DNA of 46,988 bases from Bacillota bacterium (lineage in GTDB: Bacteria; Bacillota; JADQBR01). The stretch lies in the NCBI GenBank assembly GCA_016278515.1, contig JADQBR010000078.1, forward strand, positions 1 through 46,988. The letters are read 5' to 3'. The notes under the pieces were generated by a model that searched no databases, had not been told where the DNA came from, and worked only from the letters and a program-made list of their open reading frames with translations. Position numbers and translations under genes: made by a program. Below are positions 8,608 through 17,349 of this stretch, piece by piece. How positions within the stretch are numbered: the first letter of the stretch is position 1; every line of letters starts with the position of its first letter.

Positions 8608-9732
8608 ATGACTGTTGGTCCGCGAATATGGAAGACTGGGCTGGCGGTGGTGTTAAGCATTTGGCTAAGTGATTTGTTAGGGTTCCCATCTATTATGGCA
8701 GTAGTTGCTACAGTATTAAGTATGCAGCCTACTATTGCCAGATCCTTTACCCAAGGTAGGGATAGGGCTATTGCTACTGCTATTGGGGGCATCATCGGCT
8801 TCTCTATTATCTATTTCGTAAATACTGATCCTATACTTGTGGGATTGGCTGTGGTAATAACCATCTTAGTTTGTCTTAAGATGAAACTGCAAAACGTGAT
8901 ACCATTAACGGTGATAACAACTGCTTCCGTGATGATAAACGTTACTGACCCCAGCTATATTTATGTTGCAGAAAGACTTGCGGCAACTTTTATCGGTATT
9001 GCTGTCGCTGTGTTGGTAAATATTTTATTTGCACCACCTAAAATGGATCAGGAACTTTTTGTTAAGATTCAGCAACTTAACTATCAGCTAAAGGCATTTT
9101 ATGTCAAGGTATTGTCCGCTTTTATTGCAGGAAAAGGTTATGACGAACAGGCCATGGACCAAAAAATCGTTGAAATTAGAGACTCGTTTGAAGAGGCAAG
9201 GAAATGTTTGTTTGATTGCAAAGAAGGCTTGGGCTTTCGTTGGAATAAGTCCAATGATAGGGTGAAAATGTATGAGAACATTTTCACCAGCTTAAACTTG
9301 GTATTTGAACGAATTTGCGGCATTTATAATACGGAACGAAACAGAGCCAAGAGAAATCTGGACTTAACTGAGACAACAGCCGAGTATCAGGAAATTATCA
9401 AGATTATCAAACAGCTGTTGACAACTACGGTCAGCATTCAGGATAATTTAATAGCATTTTTGACCACTCGTGATAATGACCTGCAAAATTTTATACTGAC
9501 TAAGTTTAAGGAGACGAAAGAAATGGCCTTAGACTTGAAAGAAAAAATTGGACAGTGGTATCTAGTAACCGCAGATCAAGGTGATTGTGATGTGTCTTCA
9601 TTGGTGGAAATCGCTAATATAGGGTACGAAATAACGGAAATTATAAATTTCTTGGAGAGAATCGTCACGCTTTATAAGGAAAACAAAACGGAGTTTGAGA
9701 TGCTGCCGCCTCAACGAAATATAGGTGTATAA
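8608..9732 (+). CDS. Aromatic acid exporter family (ArAE_1/FUSC-like) membrane protein
   Basis: A 374-residue protein with four or five hydrophobic segments in its first 145 residues, starting with the WLSDLLGFPSIMAVVATVLSMQPT region. A cytoplasmic alpha-helical domain makes up the rest. This is the layout of the Bacillus DUF939/aromatic acid exporter family 1 proteins, which are thought to export organic acids, although few have been tested. The ATG at 8608 is chosen because GAGGGGGT lies eight bases upstream. A longer reading from a TTG at 8587 would start ahead of that site. It appears to be a single-gene unit between two terminators. The transported substrate is not known. Confidence 0.75.
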   Translation: MTVGPRIWKTGLAVVLSIWLSDLLGFPSIMAVVATVLSMQPTIARSFTQGRDRAIATAIGGIIGFSIIYFVNTDPILVGLAVVITILVCLKMKLQNVIPLTVITTASVMINVTDPSYIYVAERLAATFIGIAVAVLVNILFAPPKMDQELFVKIQQLNYQLKAFYVKVLSAFIAGKGYDEQAMDQKIVEIRDSFEEARKCLFDCKEGLGFRWNKSNDRVKMYENIFTSLNLVFERICGIYNTERNRAKRNLDLTETTAEYQEIIKIIKQLLTTTVSIQDNLIAFLTTRDNDLQNFILTKFKETKEMALDLKEKIGQWYLVTADQGDCDVSSLVEIANIGYEITEIINFLERIVTLYKENKTEFEMLPPQRNIGV

Positions 9733-9736
9733 AGCA

Positions 9737-9778
9737 AGAAAACGGGCTTTGGCAAAATGCTACGCCCGTTTTTTCTTG
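9737..9778. terminator. Bidirectional terminator between convergent genes
   Basis: AAGAAAACGGGC pairs with GCCCGTTTTTTCTT, giving a GC core flanked by A and T runs. It can end both the rightward exporter gene and the leftward lipM operon. It overlaps the last codons of lipM. Confidence 0.85.
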
Positions 9779-10590
9779 TTTCGAAGTTTAACGTTCCATT
9801 CCTGGGAGGAATATTTATTAATAAGTTCTGCTGTGGATTCTATTTCTAATTTGGTTAGGCTGTCAGGTATTAGGTCTATTTTAAGTTCCTGTTCAAAACC
9901 TTTAACTAATGCAGAAACCGTCTGATTGAAATCCAGCCTTTCCGGCATAAACTGGTTTATGGCGCATGCTTTGGCTGGAAAAGTGCTCCTGAAACGGTCT
10001 TTGATTTTATCGTTTTTGAATTTGATGGTATCTGCTAGTTCATCAACATCTAAATCCAGAAGTGTAGAACCATGCTGAAGTAAAACGCCTTTTTTTCTAG
10101 TTTGTGCACTTCCTACCAGCTTTTTCCCGTTAAGTACAACTTCATGCCAGGATGGCGCTTCAAAACAAGCTGCTGTGCTGTCAGCCTCCGGCTTCTTTCC
10201 GTGAGGAGCTAAATCTACCGGAATATCCAATGACCTCAGGCCCGCAACTAATCCGCGGCTGATTTTTAAGTAGGATTGGATAATGGTTCCCGACACTCTT
10301 TCATCTAATTCAGGTGCGATTAGGCTGTAGGTGACTTCGTAGTGATGCAGTACCGCCCTGCCGCCGGTAAGCCTTCTGACGATGTCAATACCTCTTTGTC
10401 TGCACCCTGGAACGTCAATTTCTTTGTCTAAGTCTTGGAAATAACCTAAGGTGATACATGCGGGCTGCCAGCCATAAAACCTGATAACTGGTTTGCTGGA
10501 ACCGTCAATAACCTGTCTCATAAGGGCTTCGTCCAAAGCCATGTTATAAGGGCCGGAATTGTAGCCCGTATTAAGTAGACGCCACTGCAT
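9760..10590 (-). CDS. lipM: Octanoyltransferase LipM (lipoate ligase A superfamily)
   Basis: Transfers an octanoyl group from acyl carrier protein to a lysine of GcvH, the first step of lipoate assembly. The 276-residue sequence follows the Bacillus LipM pattern closely. The opening WRLLNTGYNSGPYNMALDEAL is followed by IRFYGWQPACITLGYFQ, RRLTGGRAVLHHYEVTYS, the catalytic cysteine in ACFEAPSW, and the lysine of GKKLVGSAQTRKKG. The cysteine separates octanoyltransferases from true lipoate ligases. The start at 10590 has AGGAG nine bases upstream. An ATG at 10599 is too close to it. It is the last gene of the glycine riboswitch operon and overlaps the preceding radical SAM gene by 20 bp. Confidence 0.88.
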   Translation of the reverse strand: MQWRLLNTGYNSGPYNMALDEALMRQVIDGSSKPVIRFYGWQPACITLGYFQDLDKEIDVPGCRQRGIDIVRRLTGGRAVLHHYEVTYSLIAPELDERVSGTIIQSYLKISRGLVAGLRSLDIPVDLAPHGKKPEADSTAACFEAPSWHEVVLNGKKLVGSAQTRKKGVLLQHGSTLLDLDVDELADTIKFKNDKIKDRFRSTFPAKACAINQFMPERLDFNQTVSALVKGFEQELKIDLIPDSLTKLEIESTAELINKYSSQEWNVKLRNKKKRA

Positions 10591-11551
10591 GTTTTTCATC
10601 TCCTGATAAACCTAATTGATTCAAGACTAGAGATATTTCTTCGGTAGTAAGAGACCTTGGATAATTATAAATTGTACCGCCGGGTTTTTCATTATAGTAC
10701 GGGCGATTACAATCCGGGCAACCGGTGGTTCGGAAGGGTATGCCCGTTCGGGCAAGACTTTGCACCTGTTCTTGGGGCAAACCAAAATCGGTTAATATTC
10801 CGCCTTCAAATGTAAAGTCCTCAAGGTCAGTTATCTTTTGCTCAAGCAAATATTGGGCCATCTGGATACGTCGGTAATGGGCTATAGCAGGCTGTTTCCT
10901 ATTTTCAAAACGAGTGCCCTTAACGGGTGTAAAAGCAAAAAGTCCGATAGTGACACCCAAAGTTATCAAATGGCTCATAATGCTGGCCATTTCCTCTTCA
11001 GTTTCGCCAAGCCCTACAATTAAATGGGTGCTAATCCGACCAGGTGCTAACTCAGCCGCCTCTTCAATCAGCCTTAACTTCTTTTGCCAAGAGCCGCCTT
11101 TAGCATCAGCATATACTCTCTCACAAGCTGCATCCAATGCAATGCCCACTCTATCAACACCTAGATCCATTAGCTTTAATGCATCTTCTGGCTTTGCTAG
11201 GTTGCATGAGACACAGACAGGAATGTCCGAATCTTTCTTGATACCTTTTAACAGATGCCGTGTCTCTTCTAAAGCATCCCGTTTATTAACAACTTGAAAA
11301 CAGGCTCGTTTCAAAGTTCGAGTATCATAGGCTGTGCACAGCTTTTGCGATACCTCTTCTTTGGGGAAACTGGGCCAAATTACTCGGGACAGCATATCAG
11401 CCCGGCCGCTGCTGCTGCGGGCTTGGGGACAAAAGGCACAATCCTGCTGGCATTTGTCTCCTGCCAGCAAATAAGCTGTAGTAGGAGGGGCATCTGTCGT
11501 TAATTTTTTAAGCCCTAGTACATCAGCTGTACCAACCGAAAGCTTAATCAT
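10571..11551 (-). CDS. Radical SAM protein, probable LipS-type lipoyl synthase subunit (first of pair)
   Basis: A 326-residue radical SAM enzyme with a CX3CX2C cluster motif (KCQQDCAFCPQ) near residue 36 and further cysteines in VCVSCN and in TGCPDCNRPYYNEKPGG near the C-terminus. These could hold an auxiliary cluster. Such proteins are often annotated as biotin-synthase-like. Its neighbours are a second radical SAM protein, LipM and all glycine cleavage genes. This matches the LipS1/LipS2 split lipoyl synthase known from Thermococcus and various bacteria, where two radical SAM proteins add the sulfurs at C6 and C8 of the octanoyl chain. I cannot tell which of the two is LipS1. The ATG overlaps the stop of the upstream gene as ATGA, and a longer GTG start at 11563 is less likely. 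The function is inferred from family and context. Confidence 0.75.
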   Translation of the reverse strand: MIKLSVGTADVLGLKKLTTDAPPTTAYLLAGDKCQQDCAFCPQARSSSGRADMLSRVIWPSFPKEEVSQKLCTAYDTRTLKRACFQVVNKRDALEETRHLLKGIKKDSDIPVCVSCNLAKPEDALKLMDLGVDRVGIALDAACERVYADAKGGSWQKKLRLIEEAAELAPGRISTHLIVGLGETEEEMASIMSHLITLGVTIGLFAFTPVKGTRFENRKQPAIAHYRRIQMAQYLLEQKITDLEDFTFEGGILTDFGLPQEQVQSLARTGIPFRTTGCPDCNRPYYNEKPGGTIYNYPRSLTTEEISLVLNQLGLSGDEKHAVAST

Positions 11552-12432
11552 AGTACACAGCACTCCTCTCCACTGGTTATCTCCAGGCCTAATTTGGCTG
11601 CAGTATCATAGGCAGCCTTTGTGGGAACGACGATTTTATTAACACCGCATGCCACTGCTGCTTCGTCCAATTCGGCGCGGTAACGACCTTTAGGACGCAT
11701 GCAGCCCAAGTGAATCGGTGTACTGGGAAACATGGTGCGTGCCGTCGCGATTATTTCACATACTTCTTTCACTGACGGAGGTGCATTATCAGCGAATTTA
11801 GTATTTTTGGTAGGACTAAAAACGATAAAAACCAGTGCGTCAGCACCTTCCCGACTTAATAGTTCCAGGGCCTTATATTCGCCGCTAATTTCACCGCCCC
11901 TTAAACCGATACAGATGTGGGGGAGGGTTTTGACATGCTTTCTCAAAGCTCTGTAGCTGGCTAAATAGTCGTCCACTGTTTTATTAAGCCCATAAACCTC
12001 TTGGATGGTTTCATTATCGCCGGCGAAGTCGAAGGATACTACATCACAAATTTCCGGCAGTTGGGCTGCTTCCTCTTCCGATACTAAGCCGACGTGAAAG
12101 TTCATTTTTTTCTGCTGTTTAAGCTGAAGCAGCATCTCTTTACTATCACTAAAAGGGACTTTACCCTCCGAGTCGCAGCCGCCGCTAATCAGGCAACTGC
12201 TGAATTGCTGTTTTTTGTCACTTGTACATTCGGTGACATATTCCTCAACAGGAGTCATCTGTTTTAAATAATGTCCGCCGCAATGAGCACAGTTTAAGGA
12301 ACAGTTGTTTCCGGTCAATGATACTACTTTTGTGCTTTTGGGGAAGTCAAACTGGATGCTGGCGGGAAAGTTTCTTTCCCGCAGCATCCAGGCTCCCTTT
12401 TGAAGGTCTAAAAACTCTTGATTAAAAGTCAT
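11548..12432 (-). CDS. Radical SAM protein, probable LipS-type lipoyl synthase subunit (second of pair)
   Basis: A 294-residue radical SAM protein with the cluster motif NCSLNCAHC near residue 48, preceded by KVVSLTGNN. Extra cysteines occur in FSSCLISGGCDSEG, LGCMRPKGRYR and the terminal EECCVL. The downstream gene starts inside its stop codon (ATGA), so the two proteins are probably made in equal amounts and work together. By context it is the partner subunit of a LipS1/LipS2-type lipoyl synthase acting on octanoyl-GcvH. A role in modifying another cofactor is possible but less consistent with the operon. The ATG at 12432 follows AGGTGA. The GTG at 12441 lies within that site. It starts 38 bp after gcvPB. 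Confidence 0.75.
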   Translation of the reverse strand: MTFNQEFLDLQKGAWMLRERNFPASIQFDFPKSTKVVSLTGNNCSLNCAHCGGHYLKQMTPVEEYVTECTSDKKQQFSSCLISGGCDSEGKVPFSDSKEMLLQLKQQKKMNFHVGLVSEEEAAQLPEICDVVSFDFAGDNETIQEVYGLNKTVDDYLASYRALRKHVKTLPHICIGLRGGEISGEYKALELLSREGADALVFIVFSPTKNTKFADNAPPSVKEVCEIIATARTMFPSTPIHLGCMRPKGRYRAELDEAAVACGVNKIVVPTKAAYDTAAKLGLEITSGEECCVL

Positions 12433-12470
12433 TATAATCACCTGTCGATGTCAATATATTTGCGCCGCAA

Positions 12471-13931
12471 TTAATTGGAAGGTTTCCATTTCAAATCGGG
12501 TTTTCTGGCGGCGGTTACTTCATCCAGCCTGCCGACCGGCGTCGTGTGGGGCGCGGAGGTAACTACTTCGGGGTTTTCCGCGCATTCCTTGGCTATGTCT
12601 GACATGCATTGAATAAAGTCATCCAATGTTTCTTTGGACTCGGTCTCTGTTGGCTCAAACATCATAGCTTCCTCCACAATTAGCGGGAAGTAGATGGTTG
12701 GGGGATGATAACCGAAGTCCAGCATTCTTTTAGCGATATCTAGAGTGTGTACGCCCTGATCTTTATAAGGTTTCGGTGTAACAATGAATTCATGCATACA
12801 AGTCTGGTCATAGGGCAGGTAATAGTCCTTACTCAATGCTCGCATTAAATAGTTTGCATTGAGCACTGCATTTTCCGAGGCGTGTTTTAATCCTTCACCG
12901 CCTACTCCTTTGATGTAGCAATAAGCTTTAACTGCCACCCCGAAATTGCCGTAATAACCCTTTACTTTCCCAATAGATTTGGGACGGTCATAATCTAAGA
13001 AATATTGATTATTTTCCTCATGCAGCTCTACCAAAGGCTTAGGCAGAAAAGGAACTAAGAAATCCTTTACTCCTACGGGACCTGAACCAGGTCCGCCGCC
13101 GCCGTGGGGAGTGGCAAAGGTTTTATGCAGGTTTAAGTGTACTACATCAAACCCCATGTCTCCGGGACGGGCAATACCCATGATAGCATTCATATTGGCA
13201 CCATCATAATAAACTAATCCGCCGGCATCATGAACTATTTTGGCAATTTCTTCAATGTTTTCGTCAAAAAGGCCAAGTGTATTTGGATTTGTCAGCATTA
13301 AAGCGGCAGTTTCATCATTGACAGCGTCCTTTAAGGCATCAATGTCTACTCCACCATACTGGTTGGACTTAACCTCTACCGCATCGTAGCCGCATACTGC
13401 TGCAGTGGCGGGGTTAGTGCCGTGAGCAGAGTCAGGGACAATAACTTTAGTTCGTTTGTGATCGCCCCGATCAGCATGATATTTTTTTACAATCATCAAC
13501 CCGGTTAATTCACCGTGAGCGCCTGCTGCCGGCTGCAGAGTTACTCTGCTCATGCCTGTTATTTCGCTGAGGTATTTATCCGATTCGTACATTAACTCCA
13601 AAGCGCCTTGAATGGTTTCTTCCCGTTGATACGGGTGAAGATGTGCAAATCCAGGTAACCGGGCCATATCCTCGTTCACTTTTGGGTTATACTTCATGGT
13701 GCAGGACCCTAACGGGTAGAAACCTGTATCCACACCATGGTTGAGCTGAGATAGGCGGGTAAAATGTCTGACGATATCCACTTCACTTACCTCTGGAAAT
13801 TGAGCGGGTTTCTCTCTTATCTCCTCCGACGGAAGCATTTCATCCAGACTTTTCTCCGGGACATCCATGGGGGGCAGTGTAGATCCTCTTCGGCCGGCCT
13901 TACTTAATTCAAAAATCAAAGGTTCTGTCAT
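12471..13931 (-). CDS. gcvPB: Glycine dehydrogenase (decarboxylating) subunit 2
   Basis: The catalytic half of the split P-protein of the glycine cleavage system. It decarboxylates glycine with pyridoxal phosphate and transfers the aminomethyl group to lipoyl-GcvH. It is 486 residues long, which is normal for the family. The PLP lysine is in [18 protein letters not shown] near residue 270. Other conserved family blocks are [27 protein letters not shown] and [10 protein letters not shown]. The ATG at 13931 has GGGAGGG seven bases upstream and overlaps the gcvPA stop by four bases, so the two subunits are translationally coupled. In-frame starts further upstream lie before the ribosome binding site and are rejected. 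Confidence 0.97.
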   Translation of the reverse strand: MTEPLIFELSKAGRRGSTLPPMDVPEKSLDEMLPSEEIREKPAQFPEVSEVDIVRHFTRLSQLNHGVDTGFYPLGSCTMKYNPKVNEDMARLPGFAHLHPYQREETIQGALELMYESDKYLSEITGMSRVTLQPAAGAHGELTGLMIVKKYHADRGDHKRTKVIVPDSAHGTNPATAAVCGYDAVEVKSNQYGGVDIDALKDAVNDETAALMLTNPNTLGLFDENIEEIAKIVHDAGGLVYYDGANMNAIMGIARPGDMGFDVVHLNLHKTFATPHGGGGPGSGPVGVKDFLVPFLPKPLVELHEENNQYFLDYDRPKSIGKVKGYYGNFGVAVKAYCYIKGVGGEGLKHASENAVLNANYLMRALSKDYYLPYDQTCMHEFIVTPKPYKDQGVHTLDIAKRMLDFGYHPPTIYFPLIVEEAMMFEPTETESKETLDDFIQCMSDIAKECAENPEVVTSAPHTTPVGRLDEVTAARKPDLKWKPSN

Positions 13932-15268
13932 GCTAATCCCTCCCATGCATTAACCATGTCGTCTAACTGTTGTTTGGTTTTTACTTCGGTTACACACAGC
14001 AATGAACTGTTTTTCAATTCCGGATAATATTCTTCCAATGGAAAACCACCAAATATGTTTTCGTTTAATAAGCCGCTATTAACGATTTCAATATCTTTTT
14101 CAGATTGTACCACGAATTCTTTGAAGAAAGGGGCATTGAATTTTCCGGTTACGCCCTTAATTTGGGTCAGTTGTTCATAAGTATAATGGGCTTTATTGAT
14201 GCATTGGGTTGCCATTTCCTTTAAGCCTTCTTTTCCTAGCGTAACCATTGTAATTGTTGCAGCCAACGCAGCTAACGCCTGATTGGAACAAATATTTGAA
14301 GTGGCTTTTTCCCTTCTGATATGCTGTTCTCTAGCCTGTAGCGTAAGAACAAATCCGCGCCTGCCATTATCATCTACAGTTGCACCAACAATCCTACCAG
14401 GCATTTTGCGCATAAGTTTTTTGGTTGTAGCAAAGAAACCTACATGAGGGCCGCCAAAACTAATGGGGTTACCAAAGCTTTGGGCGTCTCCAACGACAAT
14501 GTCAGCGCCATAGGCGGCTGGTGAACGTAGTACACCTAATGATACAGGGTCAACTGCGGTGACGTAGAGGGCTTTGTTCTTTTTAGCTATTTCGCTAATT
14601 TTTTCTACCTGTTCTATGCAGCCGAAGAAATTAGGCTGCTGTACTACAACAGCCGCGATGTCGCTTGAAACTTTCTCCTCCAGTTCAGCAAGGTCCGTCA
14701 TGCCGTTTGAGTAGCCTATCTCTATTATTTCCAGACCTTGGGCCTCTGCGTAAGTTTGCATCACTTGGCGATATTCGGGATGAACCGTACTAGAAACTAA
14801 TATTTTATTTTTTCTTGTTTGACCACTGGCTAACGAAGCTGCTTCTGCTAGGGCTGTTGCAACATCATACATGGAAGCGTTAGCAACCTCCATACCGGTC
14901 AGTTCACAAATGAGGCTTTGAAACTCATAAATTGCCTGCAATGTTCCCTGGCTTATTTCTGGTTGATATGGGGTGTAGGCAGTATAAAACTCTGAACGCA
15001 GCAGCATGTGGTTAACCAAGCTGGGAATGAAGTGCTCATAACTACCTGCGCCTAAGAAGGAACTAAATTCTTCTAGATTGCTATTTTGCTTGCTTAGGTT
15101 CTGAGTATGGCGCACTAACTCTAATTCAGACAGGCTATGGGGCAGTTTAAGGGCTCTTCCCAGTTTGACATTGTCAGGAATATGAGCAAAGAGGTCATCC
15201 ATGGAACTCATCCCGATAGTTGTTAGCATTTCTTGACGGTCCTTATCCGTGTTGGGAACGTAGTTCAT
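13928..15268 (-). CDS. gcvPA: Glycine dehydrogenase (decarboxylating) subunit 1
   Basis: The 446-residue partner of gcvPB in the two-subunit P-protein, a PLP-fold type I domain that has lost the PLP lysine. It starts with the typical [13 protein letters not shown] and contains [29 protein letters not shown] and QEDIRR-type C-terminal blocks (here [18 protein letters not shown]). The split form is common in Firmicutes, archaea and Thermotogae. It lies two bases downstream of gcvH and has a strong GAGGAGG site. It acts in the cytoplasm with gcvPB, GcvH, GcvT and dihydrolipoyl dehydrogenase. Confidence 0.97.
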   Translation of the reverse strand: MNYVPNTDKDRQEMLTTIGMSSMDDLFAHIPDNVKLGRALKLPHSLSELELVRHTQNLSKQNSNLEEFSSFLGAGSYEHFIPSLVNHMLLRSEFYTAYTPYQPEISQGTLQAIYEFQSLICELTGMEVANASMYDVATALAEAASLASGQTRKNKILVSSTVHPEYRQVMQTYAEAQGLEIIEIGYSNGMTDLAELEEKVSSDIAAVVVQQPNFFGCIEQVEKISEIAKKNKALYVTAVDPVSLGVLRSPAAYGADIVVGDAQSFGNPISFGGPHVGFFATTKKLMRKMPGRIVGATVDDNGRRGFVLTLQAREQHIRREKATSNICSNQALAALAATITMVTLGKEGLKEMATQCINKAHYTYEQLTQIKGVTGKFNAPFFKEFVVQSEKDIEIVNSGLLNENIFGGFPLEEYYPELKNSSLLCVTEVKTKQQLDDMVNAWEGLA

Positions 15269-15270
15269 TT

Positions 15271-15654
15271 TTACTCCTCCTCTTTAAGAAATTCTTCATA
15301 CTCCTCTGCATTCATTAAATCTTCTAACTGAGCGGCATCATTTAACTCAATTTCAACCAGCCAGCCCTTCCCATAAGGGTCTTCATTAATCAACTCCGGT
15401 GCGTCAAGCAGATCTTCATTAGCGGCAACGATTTCTCCTGAAACAGGTGTGTAAACATCGGAGACAGCCTTGACGGATTCAATTACGCCAATGCCTTCGT
15501 GTGCCCCAAAGGAAGTGCCTTCCTCCGGCAGTTCAACGAAAACAACATCTCCCAGAGCGTCTTGGGCGTAATGAGTAATACCAATTTTTGCTTTGCCACC
15601 ATCAACTTTCATCCATTCGTGGTCTTTGGAATACTTAAGGTCTTTTGGATACAT
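15271..15654 (-). CDS. gcvH: Glycine cleavage system H protein
   Basis: A 127-residue lipoyl carrier protein that shuttles the aminomethyl intermediate between the P, T and L proteins. The lipoylated lysine is K62 in IESVKAVSDVYTPVSG, and HEWMK near the start and the NEDPYGKGWL block are typical. The gene starts inside the gcvT stop codon as TAATG. It is the most likely acceptor for LipM and the LipS-like pair in the same operon. It is also a possible acceptor for other lipoyl enzymes if none is encoded elsewhere. Confidence 0.97.
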   Translation of the reverse strand: MYPKDLKYSKDHEWMKVDGGKAKIGITHYAQDALGDVVFVELPEEGTSFGAHEGIGVIESVKAVSDVYTPVSGEIVAANEDLLDAPELINEDPYGKGWLVEIELNDAAQLEDLMNAEEYEEFLKEEE

Positions 15655-16754
15655 TATTTAGCCTCCCTTTTGTAGAATGGTGTTTTTATAATTTGGGCCT
15701 TTAAGCTCCTAGTCCTAACCTGAATTTCAATATTGTTGCCAGCTTGTGCAAATTCTGATTTAACAAGAGCTAAGCCAATATTTTTCCCCAAGGTGGGAGC
15801 AAAGGAACCCGATGTTACAAAACCAATTTCCTGACCATCTTTCAGCACTTTGTAGTGGGAACGGGGTATTCCCCTTTCCAGCATTTCAAAACCGATGGTT
15901 TTTCGTTTCAAACCTTCCGCTTTATGTTTTGCTAAGGCTGCTTTGCCAATAAAATCTTTTTTATCCAATTTGACAAAGATGCCTAATCCAGCTTCTAAGG
16001 GGCTAATGTCCTCTGACAGCTCATTTCCATAGAGAGGAAGACGGGCTTCAAACCTTAATGTGTCCCGGGCACCTAGGCCGATTGGTGTAACGCCTTCTTC
16101 TTCACCTGCTTTAAGAATAGCAGTCCAGACCTTATGACTATCTTCAGACGGGAGATATATTTCGAAGCCGTCCTCTCCGGTATAGCCAGTACGGGATACT
16201 AGGCAGTCTTCACCATCTACAGTGACATTATCAAACCAGTAATATTTTATTTGAGATAGATCTTTGTCACAAAGTTTTTGCAATACTTCTTCTGCCAGTG
16301 GACCTTGAAGGGCAATTTGAGCAATTTCCGGCGATATGTTTTGAATTTCTACTCCATCAATTGCGTTATCAAGAATCCACTGAAAATCTTTTTCGGTATT
16401 TGATGCATTTACAACAAGCAAGAAGTGTTCCTTGCCCTTACGGTAAATTAGTAAGTCATCGACGATGCCGCCGTCAGGGAAGCACATGGGAGAGTACAAC
16501 GCTTGTTTGATAGATAGTTTACTGGCGTCGTTAGTGACCAGTTTTTGAATTAAGTCCAGTGCATTGGGCCCCTGAAGGTCAATTTCTCCCATATGAGAGA
16601 CATCAAATAGACCGGCTTTGGTCCTAACAGTGTTATGTTCTTCCAGAATCCCTGCGTACTGCACCGGCATGTGCCAGCCGCCAAAATCAACCATTTTAGC
16701 TTTAGCATCCAGATGCGCCCGATGAAGCGGGGTCTTTTTTAGAGAGTCATTCAT
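15654..16754 (-). CDS. gcvT: Glycine cleavage system T protein (aminomethyltransferase)
   Basis: A 366-residue folate enzyme that moves the methylene group of aminomethyl-GcvH to tetrahydrofolate and releases ammonia. Conserved blocks seen are KMVDFGGWHMPVQY, GLFDVSHMGE, RTGYTGEDGFEIY and GARDTLRFEARLPLYG. It is the first gene of the operon and lies directly downstream of the glycine riboswitch. The ATG at 16754 has GAGGTGA about nine bases upstream, and an upstream in-frame GTG falls inside that site. Length and domain order are normal. Confidence 0.97.
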   Translation of the reverse strand: MNDSLKKTPLHRAHLDAKAKMVDFGGWHMPVQYAGILEEHNTVRTKAGLFDVSHMGEIDLQGPNALDLIQKLVTNDASKLSIKQALYSPMCFPDGGIVDDLLIYRKGKEHFLLVVNASNTEKDFQWILDNAIDGVEIQNISPEIAQIALQGPLAEEVLQKLCDKDLSQIKYYWFDNVTVDGEDCLVSRTGYTGEDGFEIYLPSEDSHKVWTAILKAGEEEGVTPIGLGARDTLRFEARLPLYGNELSEDISPLEAGLGIFVKLDKKDFIGKAALAKHKAEGLKRKTIGFEMLERGIPRSHYKVLKDGQEIGFVTSGSFAPTLGKNIGLALVKSEFAQAGNNIEIQVRTRSLKAQIIKTPFYKREAK

Positions 16755-16819
16755 TTTGCAAATCACCTCATCATTATTATTTTAAAAAATCCATTAATTA
16801 ATGCTTAAAACGTTGACAA

Positions 16820-16862
16820 GCGCAAAAAAGGACAAAAGAGACCAGCGCTTATCGCTGTCTCC
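16820..16862 (-). terminator. Riboswitch expression-platform terminator
   Basis: Reading the minus strand, GAGACAGCG pairs with CGCTGGTCTC (one bulged base) and is followed by TTTTG, a few bases and then six T. It sits between the second glycine aptamer and the gcvT ribosome binding site. The 5' arm also adjoins the P1 strand of aptamer 2, so an either/or switch between aptamer and terminator is plausible. This predicts that glycine turns the operon on by preventing termination. Confidence 0.8.
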
Positions 16863-17064
16863 TCTGTCCTCGATACCTGAGAGATTATTTCACGCGGCCT
16901 AAACCTTGTAGAGTGCCGCAATGAAGTACCCCTTTGGTGTCCTTTGAAATATTAAAGGAACTCTCCAGAGGTTCGTCCTGTTCCGGTACTTGTGCCTGAG
17001 AGTTTCCCTAACAGCCAGCATGCTGCTCAGTTGCTCCTTCGGCGCCTCGTTTGAGGACTCTCCC
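16856..17064 (-). ncRNA. Tandem glycine riboswitch (gcvT RNA)
   Basis: On the minus strand, aptamer 1 (about 17064-16960) starts GGGAGAGTCCTC and contains GCGCCGAAGGAGCAA, CTCTCAGGCAC and ACAGGACG, ending at CTGGAGAG. Aptamer 2 (about 16958-16856) contains CACCAAAGGGGTA, CTCTCAGGTA and GAGGACAGAGG. These are the hallmark segments of the gcvT class. It lies upstream of gcvT and therefore controls gcvT-gcvH-gcvPA-gcvPB, the two radical SAM genes and lipM if no internal promoter exists. Tandem aptamers with a downstream terminator are the known arrangement in Bacillus. Confidence 0.95.
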
Positions 17065-17081
17065 GAAACGATCATCCGCAT

Positions 17082-17349
17082 TTTAAATTATCTTAACAAT
17101 TTTCTAACTATTTGCATTACACATTATTTCTATGATTAGTTTCACAATTCCTGCAAGGATTTTAAAAATAATTAAATGTCTTTTGAAATTTAATTATTAC
17201 TTCATTAATATGTTTAAAAAAATTATTCGTGAAGTATTTTTAACTTTATCTGAAAACCTTTTTAGTTAGGTGTTCTTTTATTAAAAGGAATTTATTAGTT
17301 TAGGCAGAAGTTTACTAATACTAATAGCCTATGACGGAGGGTTAGTATT
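17082..17349. promoter_or_regulatory. AT-rich divergent control region
   Basis: This 268-bp gap separates the glycine riboswitch from the sigma-54 activator gene. It must contain the leftward gcv promoter and the rightward regulator promoter. It is very AT-rich and I could not single out a convincing -35/-10 pair or a -24/-12 element. The right end carries GGAGGG, the ribosome binding site of the regulator gene. Confidence 0.4.
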
